Source: Cladocopium goreaui
Taxonomy: Eukaryota; Sar; Dinophyceae; Suessiales; Symbiodiniaceae
Direction of reading: 5' to 3'
DNA: 64,000 bases
Assembly (NCBI GenBank): GCA_947184155.2
Contig: CAMXCT020004068.1
Coordinates: 389,881 to 453,880 of the forward strand
The stretch's first letter is position 1; every line of letters starts with the position of its first letter. Shown one piece after another: positions 1 through 9,317 of the stretch. The notes below the pieces were generated by a model. It worked only from the letters and a program-made list of their open reading frames with translations. It was not told where the DNA came from and did not search any database. The position numbers were made by a program, and so were the translations under genes.

Positions 1-1206
1 CATAGATCTATAGATATAGATCATCATATCTATAGATATACATCATCATATCTATAGATATACATCATCATATCTATAGATATACATCTTATATCTATAG
101 ATGTACATCATCATACCTATAGATATACATCATATATCTATAGATATACATCATATATCTATAGATATACATCATATATCTATAGATATACATCATATAT
201 CTATAGATATACATCATGTATATATAGATATACATCATATATATATACATACATCATATATCTATATATATATATACATACATCATATATTTATAGATAT
301 ACATTATATATCTATAGATATACATCATATATCTATAGATATACATCATATATCTATAGATATACATCATATATCTATAGATATACATCATATATCTATA
401 GATATACATCATATATCTATAGATATACATCATATATCTATAGATATACATCATATACCTATAGATATACATCATATATCTATAGATATACACCATATAT
501 ATATACATCATATATCTCTTTATATATATACATCATATATCTATAGATATACACCTTATATCTATAGATATACATCATAGATCTATAGATATACATCATA
601 GATCTATAGATATACATCATAGATCTATAGATATACATCATAGATCTATAGATATACATCATAGATCTATAGATATACATCATAGATCTATAGATATACA
701 TCATCATATCTATAGATATACATCATCATATCTATAGATATACATCATCATATCTATAGATATACATCATATATCTATAGATATACATCATATATCTATA
801 GATATACATCATCATATCTATAGATATACATCATATATCTATAGAAATACATCATATATCTATAGATATGCACCATATATCTATAGATATGCATCATAGA
901 CCTATAGATATGCATCATATATCTATAGATATGCATCATAGACCTATAGATATACATCATATATCTATAGATATACATCATATGTCTATAGATATACATC
1001 ATCATATCTATAGATATACATCATCATATCTATAGATATACATCATCATATCTATAGTACTATTATAGATATACATCATATATCTATAGATATACATCAT
1101 ATATCTATAGATATACATCATCATATCTATAGATATACATCATATATCTATAGATATACATCATATATCTATAGATATACATCATATATCTATAGATATA
1201 CATCTT
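1..1206. repeat. 21-bp tandem array (CTATAGATATACATCAT type)
   Basis: About 55 copies of a unit near 21 bases built on CTATAGATATACATCATAT, with 18-24 base variants (CATCATCAT, CATAGAT, CATATAT forms). The unit is a multiple of three and lacks stops, so both strands show long low-complexity ORFs (repeating IYRYMMY or IDIHHIS). These are by-products of the period, not genes. The array ends sharply near 1206 and is cut at the left edge of the window. Confidence 0.95.
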
Positions 1207-1260
1207 ATTGATCATCCATTCTGCTTTTGAAAAAACATCCATAGATCTGCCATGCTCAGC

Positions 1261-1357
1261 CGTCAAGCCGCTGGACCTGGGCGATTGGATCGAGTTGGAA
1301 ATGGACCTGGAGGTGATGGAAATGGTGAAAAAGCTGGGCTCGAGTCCTGAGATATGA
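1261..1357 (+). CDS. Candidate exon, unknown protein
   Basis: After an AG (CTCAG) the frame reads VKPLDLGDWIELEMDLEVM and continues as EMVKKLGSSPE before a TGA at 1355-1357. The composition is acidic and helical, quite unlike the repeat to the left. It could be a last exon, or end earlier at a splice donor. No family recognised. The gene it belongs to would lie mostly left of the window or be a fragment. Confidence 0.35.
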
Positions 1358-2299
1358 TGTTTTTAATGAACATATAATAAAATATATATGAAAATGACAG
1401 GTCATATGAGATGTATTCTTGAAGGTAGTATTAATGAAATTCTGTATGATTGTGAACACATATGTAGATCTATCAGATAGTGAAAGGGTATATGTATACT
1501 CCAAAAACGACGTATGCATGAATTATATTGGGTATTTAGGTATCTTACATACTTATATATATATATGTGATTGTTTTATTTCTAATTGTATATTTGTATA
1601 TATTTGTATAAAAGTATGGGGACCATTACAAACATAATATATAAATATATATATATAATTATGGTTTAATATATATATATATACATAGTATAACTGGGAA
1701 AAAATTGTAAAAGAGGGATTCCGGGGCATGTTTGTTTGTATGTTGCCTGTTGTATTTTTATGTTGGTGTTGAATGTGTGTTCCTTGGTTTCGATGTTTTT
1801 CTGGGGAGTTGTTAAGGGTGATTTTCATCAAAAAGTTACACCCCCACCTCATTATTTTTTTTAAAACAGTTTTCTTCGTTAAGTTCGCTTCATTCGTTTT
1901 GTCTTAGGATGTTCTTTGTTCGTTAGGAAGTTCGTTCTGTTTTTTTGTTGTTGCTGTTGCAGTTTATGTTTTGTTCAGATGAGGCCACATGTATTCTACT
2001 CAATGCATAAATTGTTTCAGTTTTTTTGGCGGACTGCCCAATGGAGCTCCGTCCTACTCTCAATCTTTGTGGACCCCAACGGCTTCTTCGCAATTGTCAT
2101 GCCGGGTTTCCCAGAGTGCAGTGGGTGCGCTTGAACAAAAAGTCACCCCCCTGCTTTGCACATGACATTGTGGCACTGGATACAGGCGTTGCCCCTAAGA
2201 GATTGCACAAAACCAGTTGTGCCTTCGTGAGCAGACATCTAACTCAAGTGCAAATGGTCATGTTTTGCTTTTCAAAATTTCTTTCCCCTCACGTTTGCC
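1358..2299. other. AT-rich intergenic DNA and 5' flank of the HNH-like gene
   Basis: 1500-1700 is rich in TATATA runs. 1850-2000 is T-rich. From about 2026 an open frame runs on into 2307 but overlaps the HNH-like start in another frame and has no recognisable motif, so I do not call it. No clear promoter was seen. Confidence 0.5.
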
Positions 2300-3511
2300 A
2301 TGGATGATGATGCTGGAAGGAGTTCAAAGAGTCCAGCATTGAAGCAGGCACAGACTGAATTGAAAGAGGCACAGACCAAATTGGAAGATTTGGAAGCTGC
2401 ACAGAACAAATTGGAAGAGGCACAGACTGAGTTGAAAGAGGCACAGACTGAATTGAAAGAGGCACAGACCAAATGGTTATCTGCAGAAAAAGACAAACAC
2501 ATCCACGAGAACATCGTGCAAAGTCATGAGAACATCGTGCAAAGTGCCAAAGAAAAGGTGCAGAGTGCCAAAGAAATGTGTGATTTTTGGTTGGACGCAG
2601 CGAAGAAGATGCAAGGCGCCCCGGCTCAGTCTTCGGAAGGATTTCTCGCGAAGAAACTGGACGAGCTCATGTACGAGCTCAAGGAAAGACAGGGCGAGCT
2701 CATGTACGAGCTCAAGGAAAGACAGGACGAGCTCAGGGAAAGACTGGGGCAGGTGGCTAAAAATGAAGCGCTGCTGATGGAGGCCTTCTTGAACCGATAC
2801 ACTTTGACACCGGTTTCACACTACTCATCAGCCACACTTGATGGAGAGTGGCATCAGCGTGCATGTGAGTACTACAACACAAGGAGTTGCCTTGTTCTCC
2901 AAAAACTTTTCCCAGAGGACTTTCAAGCGACGCCTAGGTGGTTAGCTACAATGCATTGGGATTCCATCTTTCCAGCCGTCGCTGAGCACATTATACCCAA
3001 GAATGGCTACAGCTTCGTCCAGAATGAATTGGGTATTCAAATCGACAGTCCTCGCAATAGCATACTGCTTCTTCGCCATTTAGAGCATACATTTCAGGAT
3101 GGAGATTGGTCCTTGATTCCTGTGGAGACAAGAGGCGGAGCGGTGAATTTCAAAATCCATGTCAGCCAAGACTTGAAGGAAATGAACGTGAATTACATTG
3201 ACAAAAATGGTCATTTTGCAGAACCAGTTCTTGTGAGGAAGGCGAAGGGGCAGGCCCTGAAACCGTTGAAGTTCTGGGACTTGCATGGGCGCGACCTTTG
3301 GGTTCAGCCACCGCCCTTCCTCCGTGCACTGTATTTGAAAGCGAGGATGGCATGGCAGAAGCATAAGAACGATGATCACCCTTTGCCCGACCCAACTCAA
3401 TTCGCAGACACATTCTCAGACCTTTGTGGCACGTGGAACGATTTTATGGTTGGCAAGTTTTTAAGCTCTATCCGGCAGCTGAACAGTGCTGGGGGAACAC
3501 AATCCCCATGA
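2300..3511 (+). CDS. Coiled-coil protein with HNH-endonuclease-like domain, intronless
   Basis: A 403-residue uninterrupted ORF. Residues about 14-60 are repeats of KEAQTELKEAQT, a clear coiled coil, followed by a second helical stretch (about 115-150) with two near-copies of ELMYELKERQ. Residues about 180-310 resemble the HNH_2 fold: a cysteine in RSC (about 196), H230 in AEHIIP, N253 in PRNSILLL, H263 in LEHTFQDGDW, then a beta-rich tail (LIPVE, NFKIHV). In this family the first His, the Asn and the last His form the metal site; all three are present, so activity is possible, but the usual paired CxxC zinc motifs are not obvious. The start at 2300 is the first Met of the frame. Being intronless, next to genes split into tiny exons, it may be a retrocopy or a selfish gene. 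The domain call is from pattern only. Confidence 0.6.
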   Translation: MDDDAGRSSKSPALKQAQTELKEAQTKLEDLEAAQNKLEEAQTELKEAQTELKEAQTKWLSAEKDKHIHENIVQSHENIVQSAKEKVQSAKEMCDFWLDAAKKMQGAPAQSSEGFLAKKLDELMYELKERQGELMYELKERQDELRERLGQVAKNEALLMEAFLNRYTLTPVSHYSSATLDGEWHQRACEYYNTRSCLVLQKLFPEDFQATPRWLATMHWDSIFPAVAEHIIPKNGYSFVQNELGIQIDSPRNSILLLRHLEHTFQDGDWSLIPVETRGGAVNFKIHVSQDLKEMNVNYIDKNGHFAEPVLVRKAKGQALKPLKFWDLHGRDLWVQPPPFLRALYLKARMAWQKHKNDDHPLPDPTQFADTFSDLCGTWNDFMVGKFLSSIRQLNSAGGTQSP

Positions 3512-4289
3512 TTTTGGAAAATCAAAAGACTGTTTCACAGAGGCGGATGGAGAAAAATGGCGTTTGAGGATTTGTCAAACTTTGAAACACGACAACTTTT
3601 GCTTCACAACTTTTAGGGTGTCTTGCTTCAGGTGTTAAGAAACTTCCCAAGACAACTGTAGCAACTTCCCAAAGCTCTATAACTGAATACCAAGTATCAA
3701 TGATACCCTGCTACCCCCACATATCAGCGCTATCCAGAACCAAGTATCAATGATACTCTGATGGTAGTATCTCGCATCAATGAGACCGGAAACAAATGGT
3801 CAAACACACATACACACTGAAATGTTGGGGGTCGTATTGCACGACCTGTTCCTGACACAAGCACAGAAAACCTTGGCATCATAAATTTGTTACCATTTGG
3901 TCTATACCAGTGTCCTTTCTCAAGCCTTTGCTTGAAAGACTGTCAGCGAGGTCTTGATGGCATTTAGCACTTTATAAGTTCATGCAACCGGCAGTAAATA
4001 CTTGAACTCATTTGTGCCGACGCCAGTTAAAAGAACTGTTTTGCCGAACTGACTTGAGTGTTCGGATGTGTGATTGTTAGAGGTCAGTTGCTTTCACCCC
4101 GTCAGCCACAGCTGCTTTCACCCCGACAGCCTTTGTTGTGAGTGCCATTCATCGCACTCCGAGGTTATGACGGCATCAGTATCATCAACTTTCGGAAGGG
4201 GTGGAATGGTCGGTTGGACGGCGGTGGGTTTGAAGGAAAGATGTTTTCCAAACAGCCTTCAAAACCAAACTTTTCGGTGAGCAGTCCAA
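3512..4289. other. 3' flank and intergenic DNA
   Basis: No supported gene. A short direct repeat (CCAAGTATCAATGATAC) occurs at about 3690 and 3740. The ORF at 4142-4585 runs into the microsatellite that follows and is not convincing. Confidence 0.5.
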
Positions 4290-4540
4290 CCAACACATAC
4301 GCTACATCCACACATACATCCATCCATCCCATTCCTTCCCTTCCATCCGCCATCCATATATTCCATTCCATCCATTCCATTCCTTCCATAGATACATACA
4401 TATATATATATACATACACATACCATTACATATACATACACATATACATACAATTACATACACATACCATTACATATACATACACATATACATACAATTA
4501 CATACACATACCATTACATATACATACATATACACATATT
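4290..4540. repeat. CATA/CCATT microsatellites
   Basis: Runs of ACATCCATCCATTCC type (4305-4390), then ATACATACACATACCATTACAT units (4390-4535) in three near-copies of about 53 bases. This repeat has replaced the 3' end of the integrase gene and marks the left limit of the viral-type island. Confidence 0.9.
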
Positions 4541-5092
4541 TTTCATTGTCCTTATGAAACGCTCCACAACATTAGCGTGTGTTAGGGTGACGACGTGAGT
4601 GATGCCTTCTTTCTCAAAAAAGTCTTTTACCCCTGCTTGGAAGGCACGGTCATTATCACTATAAACGGACATTGGAAAACCCATTTTGTTGAAACTCTCT
4701 TTCATCGCCGATAATGTAATTGGTCCGGATTTTTCTTTCATAGGGACGACGTTTGCCAACTTGCTGAAGATGTCAATGACCACCAACCCATATCTCGGTT
4801 CGTCGTTCTTGATGGGAATTTTCGTCTCTGGTTCTTTAGTTAGGGGTTTCATATCCATTATGTCAATCTGGAACTCATAACGACTAAACGGAGCAGTGTA
4901 AGAATTAGACCCTCTATACTTGTGTGTTTGTTTGTTGGGATGTTTCCTCATAAACTCTTTAACATCTACCATATTGATTGTTGGGTCTTGTTCCTTTGCT
5001 TTTTTGAGCGTTTCATTCACTGAACCGAACCCGCTTTCCAAATCATAATATACATTGCTTATAATCTGGTCTTTTGTCAGTCTCCTTGCCAT
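4514..5092 (-). pseudogene. Polinton/virophage-type integrase (rve), 3'-truncated
   Basis: Starting at the Met complementary to 5090-5092, the frame gives 192 residues. Residues about 70-180 have the retroviral-type integrase core: an acidic pair in QIDIMDM (D77/D80), the strand YGLVVIDIFSK, a second acid in YSDND (D146), and the Glu of VVERFIRTMK (E177). The phrase LTHAN-VERFIRT followed by MK is typical of Polinton, Polinton-like-virus and virophage integrases rather than LTR retrotransposons. An earlier in-frame Met at 5224 adds only a hydrophobic stretch that covers the facing promoter motif, so I prefer 5092. About residue 185 the sequence runs into the CATA microsatellite (MCICMYM tail), so the C-terminal domain is missing. 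It diverges from the ORF at 5178 with 85 bases between them. A DNA copy of a mobile virus-like element in the host genome is the likeliest source. Confidence 0.75.
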
Positions 5093-5136
5093 ATATGATA
5101 GTATTAGATTTAAAATTATCAACACTGAAAAAATAT

Positions 5137-5168
5137 ACTTAAAGAAGAAATACCTATATATAGTAAGA
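5137..5168 (+). promoter_or_regulatory. Shared 32-bp gene-start motif, copy 1
   Basis: ACTTAAAGAAGAAATACC followed by TATATATAGTAAGA, ending 9 bases before the ATG at 5178. The same motif precedes the ORFs at 5719 and 6385. The core CTATATATAG is a perfect palindrome, so this copy, in the divergent gap, could serve the integrase on the other strand too. Viral promoter is my inference. Confidence 0.7.
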
Positions 5169-5177
5169 CTAAATAAG

Positions 5178-5507
5178 ATGACTAAATTTGACTGTGGATG
5201 CCGTATAATGAGTGAGTGTATCAATCTAAACAGTGCCGACTACAAAAAACCTAACTGGGGTCATGTGCTTAAAATTTTTGTAAATGTTTGTGGAAAGTGT
5301 GGCAAGAAACAAATGAAATTCCAACAGATGGAAAACAAACTTCTGGAAATGGAAAAGCAACGAATGGAAATGTTTATGGACTATGAGGATGAAGAGGAAG
5401 ACGAGTATGACGAAGAATATAAAGAACAATTCCGACAAATGACGGACGAAGAGATTGAAAGACATATCGGTTTGGAAAAAGTGAGAAATTTTAATGGAAG
5501 GGTTTGA
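5178..5507 (+). CDS. Small acidic Cys-containing protein of the viral-type island
   Basis: 109 residues from the ATG just after the motif (MTKFDCGCRIM). An upstream in-frame Met at 5055 lies beyond the motif and is rejected. Visible features: CGC at 6-8, a CGKCGKK knuckle at about 37-43, a Gln/Met/Lys-rich helix, and a very acidic run (DEEEDEYDEE) near 75-85. The four cysteines could bind one zinc. No family recognised. Low GC and AAA/GAA-rich codons match its neighbours and differ from the host DNA. Confidence 0.65.
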   Translation: MTKFDCGCRIMSECINLNSADYKKPNWGHVLKIFVNVCGKCGKKQMKFQQMENKLLEMEKQRMEMFMDYEDEEEDEYDEEYKEQFRQMTDEEIERHIGLEKVRNFNGRV

Positions 5508-5670
5508 CAGAGAACACGGTATAGATAAAATCCGAAGGATGATAGAAGAGATAAAGAATGAAGACAAAGAAGCAAAACCTGAAGAGGAAAAATATGAAAG
5601 TGATAGTAGCGAAACACAACGAACCAAACGATTACAGTGGATAAGGGACAACAGAAAACCCAAAAACTGA
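5494..5670 (+). CDS. Small charged ORF overlapping the previous gene's end
   Basis: A 58-residue frame starting MEGFDREHGIDKIRRMIEEI, overlapping the end of the 109-residue ORF by 14 bases in another frame. It is rich in Lys, Glu and Arg and likely helical. It lacks its own copy of the 32-bp motif, so it would be read from the upstream transcript, or it is a piece of the upstream gene separated by a frameshift. Compact overlaps of this kind fit a viral gene block. Confidence 0.45.
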   Translation: MEGFDREHGIDKIRRMIEEIKNEDKEAKPEEEKYESDSSETQRTKRLQWIRDNRKPKN

Positions 5671-5684
5671 AAGAGACCCCAAAA

Positions 5685-5716
5685 ACTAAAAGAAAAATTA
5701 CCTATATATAGTAAGA
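5685..5716 (+). promoter_or_regulatory. Shared gene-start motif, copy 2
   Basis: ACTAAAAGAAAAATTACC then TATATATAGTAAGA; ends 2 bases before the ATG at 5719. It differs from the other two copies at a few A/T positions while CCTATATATAGTAAGA is unchanged. Confidence 0.7.
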
Positions 5717-5718
5717 GG

Positions 5719-6354
5719 ATGCTATTTACTTATAAAAACTGTGGATGTTGTAAGAAAGAAATGACTAAAGTAAAGGTTTTGTTGAACAACATTTTCCCCG
5801 CTGGAATTTGTGATGAGATATGTAATTACAACCTTCACTGTTCTAAATGTAAAGAATTGAATGATAAGGAAAACAAATACATAAATCAAAAATATAGATA
5901 CAAAAAACTAACAATACCAGAACTACAAATAAATTTCTTCAAAACACAAATGCCAACACCAATCGATTTGTCTAACACCTGTCGGGTGAATTTAAGAACA
6001 TTCAGGAAGGAGATAGACAACGTGATGGATACTGATAGTTGTAAAGAACAGTTCAAAAAGAACAAACTGTTTCTGTCTGCTGTCAAATCATATGCAAAGA
6101 AGGAATGGAAATACACACACCACATTATGGAGGAATTCCACGACCTTGAAAAAATGAAACTTTTTAGACAAATGCGAGTTTGGTGGTTTCCTGATGGTGA
6201 AAGGTATTATATGTTTAGAAATAGGGAATACAAGATAAAAGACCTTTGGGAAGTCTTCTTGCGTGAGTATATGAAACAACTTTTAAATGGTTATGAAAAC
6301 TACTGTAATCTAACAGAAATAAAGCAGCACCTACAAAAAGTGATAAATACTTAA
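5719..6354 (+). CDS. Cys-rich protein of unknown function, viral-type island
   Basis: 211 residues, start fixed by the motif two bases upstream. The first 50 residues hold CGCCKKE, CDEIC and HCSKC, enough for one or two zinc sites. The rest is Lys/Phe/Tyr-rich and mostly helical with an aromatic stretch (MRVWWFPDGERYYMF) at about 152-166. No signal peptide or membrane segment. Its stop (6352-6354) lies inside the next copy of the motif, so the genes are packed head to tail. Function unknown; DNA or RNA binding is only a guess from the cysteines. Confidence 0.65.
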   Translation: MLFTYKNCGCCKKEMTKVKVLLNNIFPAGICDEICNYNLHCSKCKELNDKENKYINQKYRYKKLTIPELQINFFKTQMPTPIDLSNTCRVNLRTFRKEIDNVMDTDSCKEQFKKNKLFLSAVKSYAKKEWKYTHHIMEEFHDLEKMKLFRQMRVWWFPDGERYYMFRNREYKIKDLWEVFLREYMKQLLNGYENYCNLTEIKQHLQKVINT

Positions 6355-6380
6355 AGAAAAAATACCTATATATAGTAAGA
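6349..6380 (+). promoter_or_regulatory. Shared gene-start motif, copy 3
   Basis: ACTTAAAGAAAAAATACC then TATATATAGTAAGA; one base different from copy 1 over 32 positions. It overlaps the end of the 211-residue ORF and lies 4 bases before the ATG at 6385. Confidence 0.7.
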
Positions 6381-6384
6381 GAAA

Positions 6385-6861
6385 ATGAGTAGAGCAAAAA
6401 TTGAGGTTATAGATACAGGGAATATTGGTATATATGCTGACTTTGGTAGTGATAGTGAGGACGATGATTGGGAAAGAAAACAAATAGAAAAAAAAGATGA
6501 AGAGATTAGAGACTTTGTAAAGTGCCATCCTATGCCTTCACCAGATGATGAGGAAGGAGAAAAGTTTTGGAAGAAAGTAATTGATAGAATGGAAGAAGCA
6601 GAAGGAGTAAATGGAATGATAATATATTCATTCGTAAGATTTGATATAATGAAAAAGATGTATGAAAACCTCACTGATAAAAAAGTCATCATTGATTGTG
6701 GTAAGGAACTTAACAGAGATGGAAAATTCAACGCTATGATTATCAACCTAACGCTTTTATCAATAGCAATGGATGAACTAAATGATACAAACAAACCTTG
6801 CTTAACACAAATGAGAGTGATTGAACACTTGTGGGATGGAATAGGAAAGTGGAAAGCATAA
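6385..6861 (+). CDS. Acidic protein of unknown function, viral-type island
   Basis: 158 residues, start fixed by the motif. An N-terminal beta-like segment (IEVIDTGNIGIYADFG), a serine/aspartate cluster (SDSEDDDWE), then helical segments. No recognised domain and no membrane segment. After its stop the base composition moves back to that of the host flank, which sets the right limit of the island near 6.87-6.95 kb. No terminal inverted repeat was found at either limit. Confidence 0.6.
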   Translation: MSRAKIEVIDTGNIGIYADFGSDSEDDDWERKQIEKKDEEIRDFVKCHPMPSPDDEEGEKFWKKVIDRMEEAEGVNGMIIYSFVRFDIMKKMYENLTDKKVIIDCGKELNRDGKFNAMIINLTLLSIAMDELNDTNKPCLTQMRVIEHLWDGIGKWKA

Positions 6862-8029
6862 ATGATTAGTTCATAATATCTTAACAAAACATATTATGAA
6901 GTAATCACCCATCCAAACACAAACAGAAAACCCCAACAGCCTAAACAAATCCTCCCCCCATTCAATCCAAACATCAACAGTGAAAGTTAGGGGGAAATCT
7001 GACCCAGAAACCCACATAAAACATCAAAGGTAGGGAAGAAACATTGAACAAGAACATAAAAACCATAACAGGGGACATATTAACATAAACTGTCCCAGTA
7101 TCCCCCTTTTACCATGGACCAATGGAGCCCCAGCAATGGTCGTGAGAATGTTCCAGTCATAAATATTGTTTGATATTTATGTGGTGATATTAATCAACAA
7201 TCAGACACGCAACTGGGTGGTGATTTCAATGTTCTGTTCATACTCTCTGGTAAACTAATATAGCTATGGCATAGATGGACCATTTATAGTTGATTTACCT
7301 AGTAGAAGTGGTGAGTTTCCATAGTTATCTTAGTTGGCTGGAGGGTAAATATCCTCCAAATCCCATGAAAACCCCATTTCTTGATGGTCAAACCACCATT
7401 TTTCCATAGCAAATCCATGAAAGTACCAGAGGGTATCCATCCCAAACATGGTGACGCCCAACGACTCGACCGATTCGGCCAGAACGGCTTTGCCACCTTC
7501 ACGGTATGGCCCGTGGATGGTTCAATGCCTTCGAGCGTCGCCTGGCGTTGTCGTGTTGGAAGAAGTGGCTGGTGTGTTTGTTTGTTTCTTTGCTATTGGT
7601 TGCAGTATTGCATCCTGAAAATCGGATGATGATGATTATGATGATGACGATGATGACAATGAATGAGGAATGAGGAATGAGGATGATAAACACATGAATA
7701 TGAATAATTACTGTACATATGACGATGATGATGAAGGTGAAGATGGTGATGACGATGGTGATGGTCCCATTGGGCTCATACGTTTGGGGATGAACTACGA
7801 TTTTTCCATACTTTTGGGCAGCTGCACCGGAAGAGTTCAGTTTTTGTATTAGTTCCCATGCCGCAAAACGGGATGAAAGTCTAGCTCTTGGCTCAGTTTC
7901 TGGGAATGGCGCTCAACCACCAACCAGTAAAGACGGTGTGGAAGCATGGCATGTTTTTTTGTTTGATTGGGCACATCTTATAGATGATGTTGATGCATTA
8001 AACCAGCCACCTGCATAGTTATATATAAT
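6862..8029. other. Non-coding DNA with one weak exon candidate
   Basis: 6900-7300 has no gene. 7330-7440 contains a partial copy of the CCAGAGGGTATC repeat family. At 7448-7501 a frame GDAQRLDRFGQNGFATFT before GTATGG could be an exon, but it is unsupported otherwise. 7625-7770 is a GATGAT-type simple repeat. Confidence 0.4.
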
Positions 8030-8176
8030 TAGTGCATTGTTCGCTAGTAGCGAGTGTTTTGTCCAATCTCTGGAAGCCAAGCCATTACATGAGAGTAAAG
8101 CACAGGTGGAGTCTTCCGGAAACCAGCAGGGGTACCCTCTGGTCATCTCGCCTGGCAAGTCAGAAATCATCAATTT
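8030..8176 (+). CDS. Candidate internal exon, unknown protein
   Basis: The frame ECFVQSLEAKPLHESKAQVE continues as SSGNQQGYPLVISPGKSEIINL and is followed at 8177 by GTAAGTAC, an ideal splice donor; read through, it stops at TAA 8178-8180. The acceptor is not certain. The opposite-strand frame over the same bases looks like a shadow. No family recognised. Confidence 0.4.
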
Positions 8177-9273
8177 GTAAGTACAAATATGTGGATTTTC
8201 CATCCAACATCAGCCAAGCATATTTCAAAAAAAAAACTGTGGAAAGTCCTATGGGATCAAAACGATCATCCCAGTCAGAGGTCTGACCCTCAACAAGGCC
8301 ATTTCCCAGTGTTTTTTCATATTGTGTGGTGATGTTTGGTGGATTTATGACCTCCATCACCCAATCCCAATGGAAAGCCGCGGTTCTCAGGGTTCCGCCT
8401 CGGGAGAACGAATCACTCGAGGCAACCCTGAATTTTGGGAGCGCTTTGAACAGTATCAGGACTGACCACTGAGGGACTCGTAGCGCTATGGATTTCGTCA
8501 ATCCGCTCGTAGTCCAATAGTCTGCAGGGTTTTTCTGTTGGTTGAGATTTTTCGTTGGCAGTACTGTATCACACTGTCTCTGTATGTTTTTTCTATTATA
8601 AACCATCCAGCTATTGGGGTACCCCCATCTTTGGAAACCTCCATTTTTCTGTTTGAAACTGGTCTCCAGCAGAGAATTACGCCTTAAACTTGGCGCTAGC
8701 ACTGCTGCTGTGAGTCTCTTGACATGTCGAAAGGTCGTGACTTTTGCATCATCCACCATGAAAAGGGTGAGTTATCTATTGATCATCCATTGATAGTTTA
8801 TCTCCCCATGATAGGTGCTGTATAAAAACCACTTTTTGATGGCTAATGAAGGCATCTCATGTATTTGCGCGTGAATTGCCAATTTTTCTGCTTATATCCC
8901 AAATGATCTCAAATGGAATTGGGTCAAGAGCAGGAAACAAATCTGAAGTTGTCATTCTTTGATACTAATCATCCCATGTTTGGGATATCCAACTTTTAAT
9001 ATTTTGTTTCAATTCTATAACTTTCATCCACATACTTGATGAACACGCTATTTTCGAGTTGTCGAATTTGCTTGAATTTGCCTTTTTCAAGTTGGTTCAT
9101 CAACCCCAATCCATATTCAGACCCGATGGTTTCAGCGCTGTTAGAGGCCAATTTCTGGTAACTTCGGGCCCCTTAAACACGTTTTTTTTCATGGAGGTCC
9201 CACAAAACACTCCCCACATCTTCTCGTGAAATCTGCAGGAGGGTGGTACCCTCGATTCCTGAGTGTCTTTCAG
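8177..9273. other. Intron or intergenic DNA with an inverted-repeat fragment
   Basis: 8613-8643 holds one end of the GGGGTACCCC...GGAAACCTCC repeat family described at 31269. A possible first exon (MSKGRDFCIIHHEK, 8723-8764, followed by GGTGAGT) is noted but weak. Otherwise nothing seen. Confidence 0.4.
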
Positions 9274-9317
9274 GGTACATGGCTGTCGTGGTGAGTGCCT
9301 CAGAGGGCCAGGTCCAG
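9274..9317 (+). CDS. Candidate short exon, unknown protein
   Basis: TTTCAG|GGTACATGG acceptor, frame YMAVVVSASEGQVQ, and CAG|GTATTG donor. The exon size and AG|G acceptor match the well-supported dehydrogenase exons further right. No family recognised. Confidence 0.3.

Noticed and set aside
101..1005. Long ORFs on both strands within the first kilobase
   Set aside because: They follow from a 21-base, stop-free tandem repeat and have no complexity.
1..1206. CRISPR-like regular repetition
   Set aside because: No distinct spacers between repeats; it is a simple tandem array in a eukaryotic genome. The same holds for 33690-34645 and 62457-62812.
5055..5177. Upstream extension of the 109-codon viral-type ORF
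   Set aside because: It would read through the gene-start motif; the other two ORFs begin just after their copies.
5093..5224. N-terminal extension of the integrase to the Met at 5224
   Set aside because: It translates the facing promoter motif (LTIYRYFFFKY), which recurs at other motif copies and is not protein sequence.
8160..8759. 199-codon minus ORF
   Set aside because: It runs through an inverted-repeat fragment and the opposite of a better plus exon; composition is not convincing, though a coding piece near 8370-8560 cannot be excluded.
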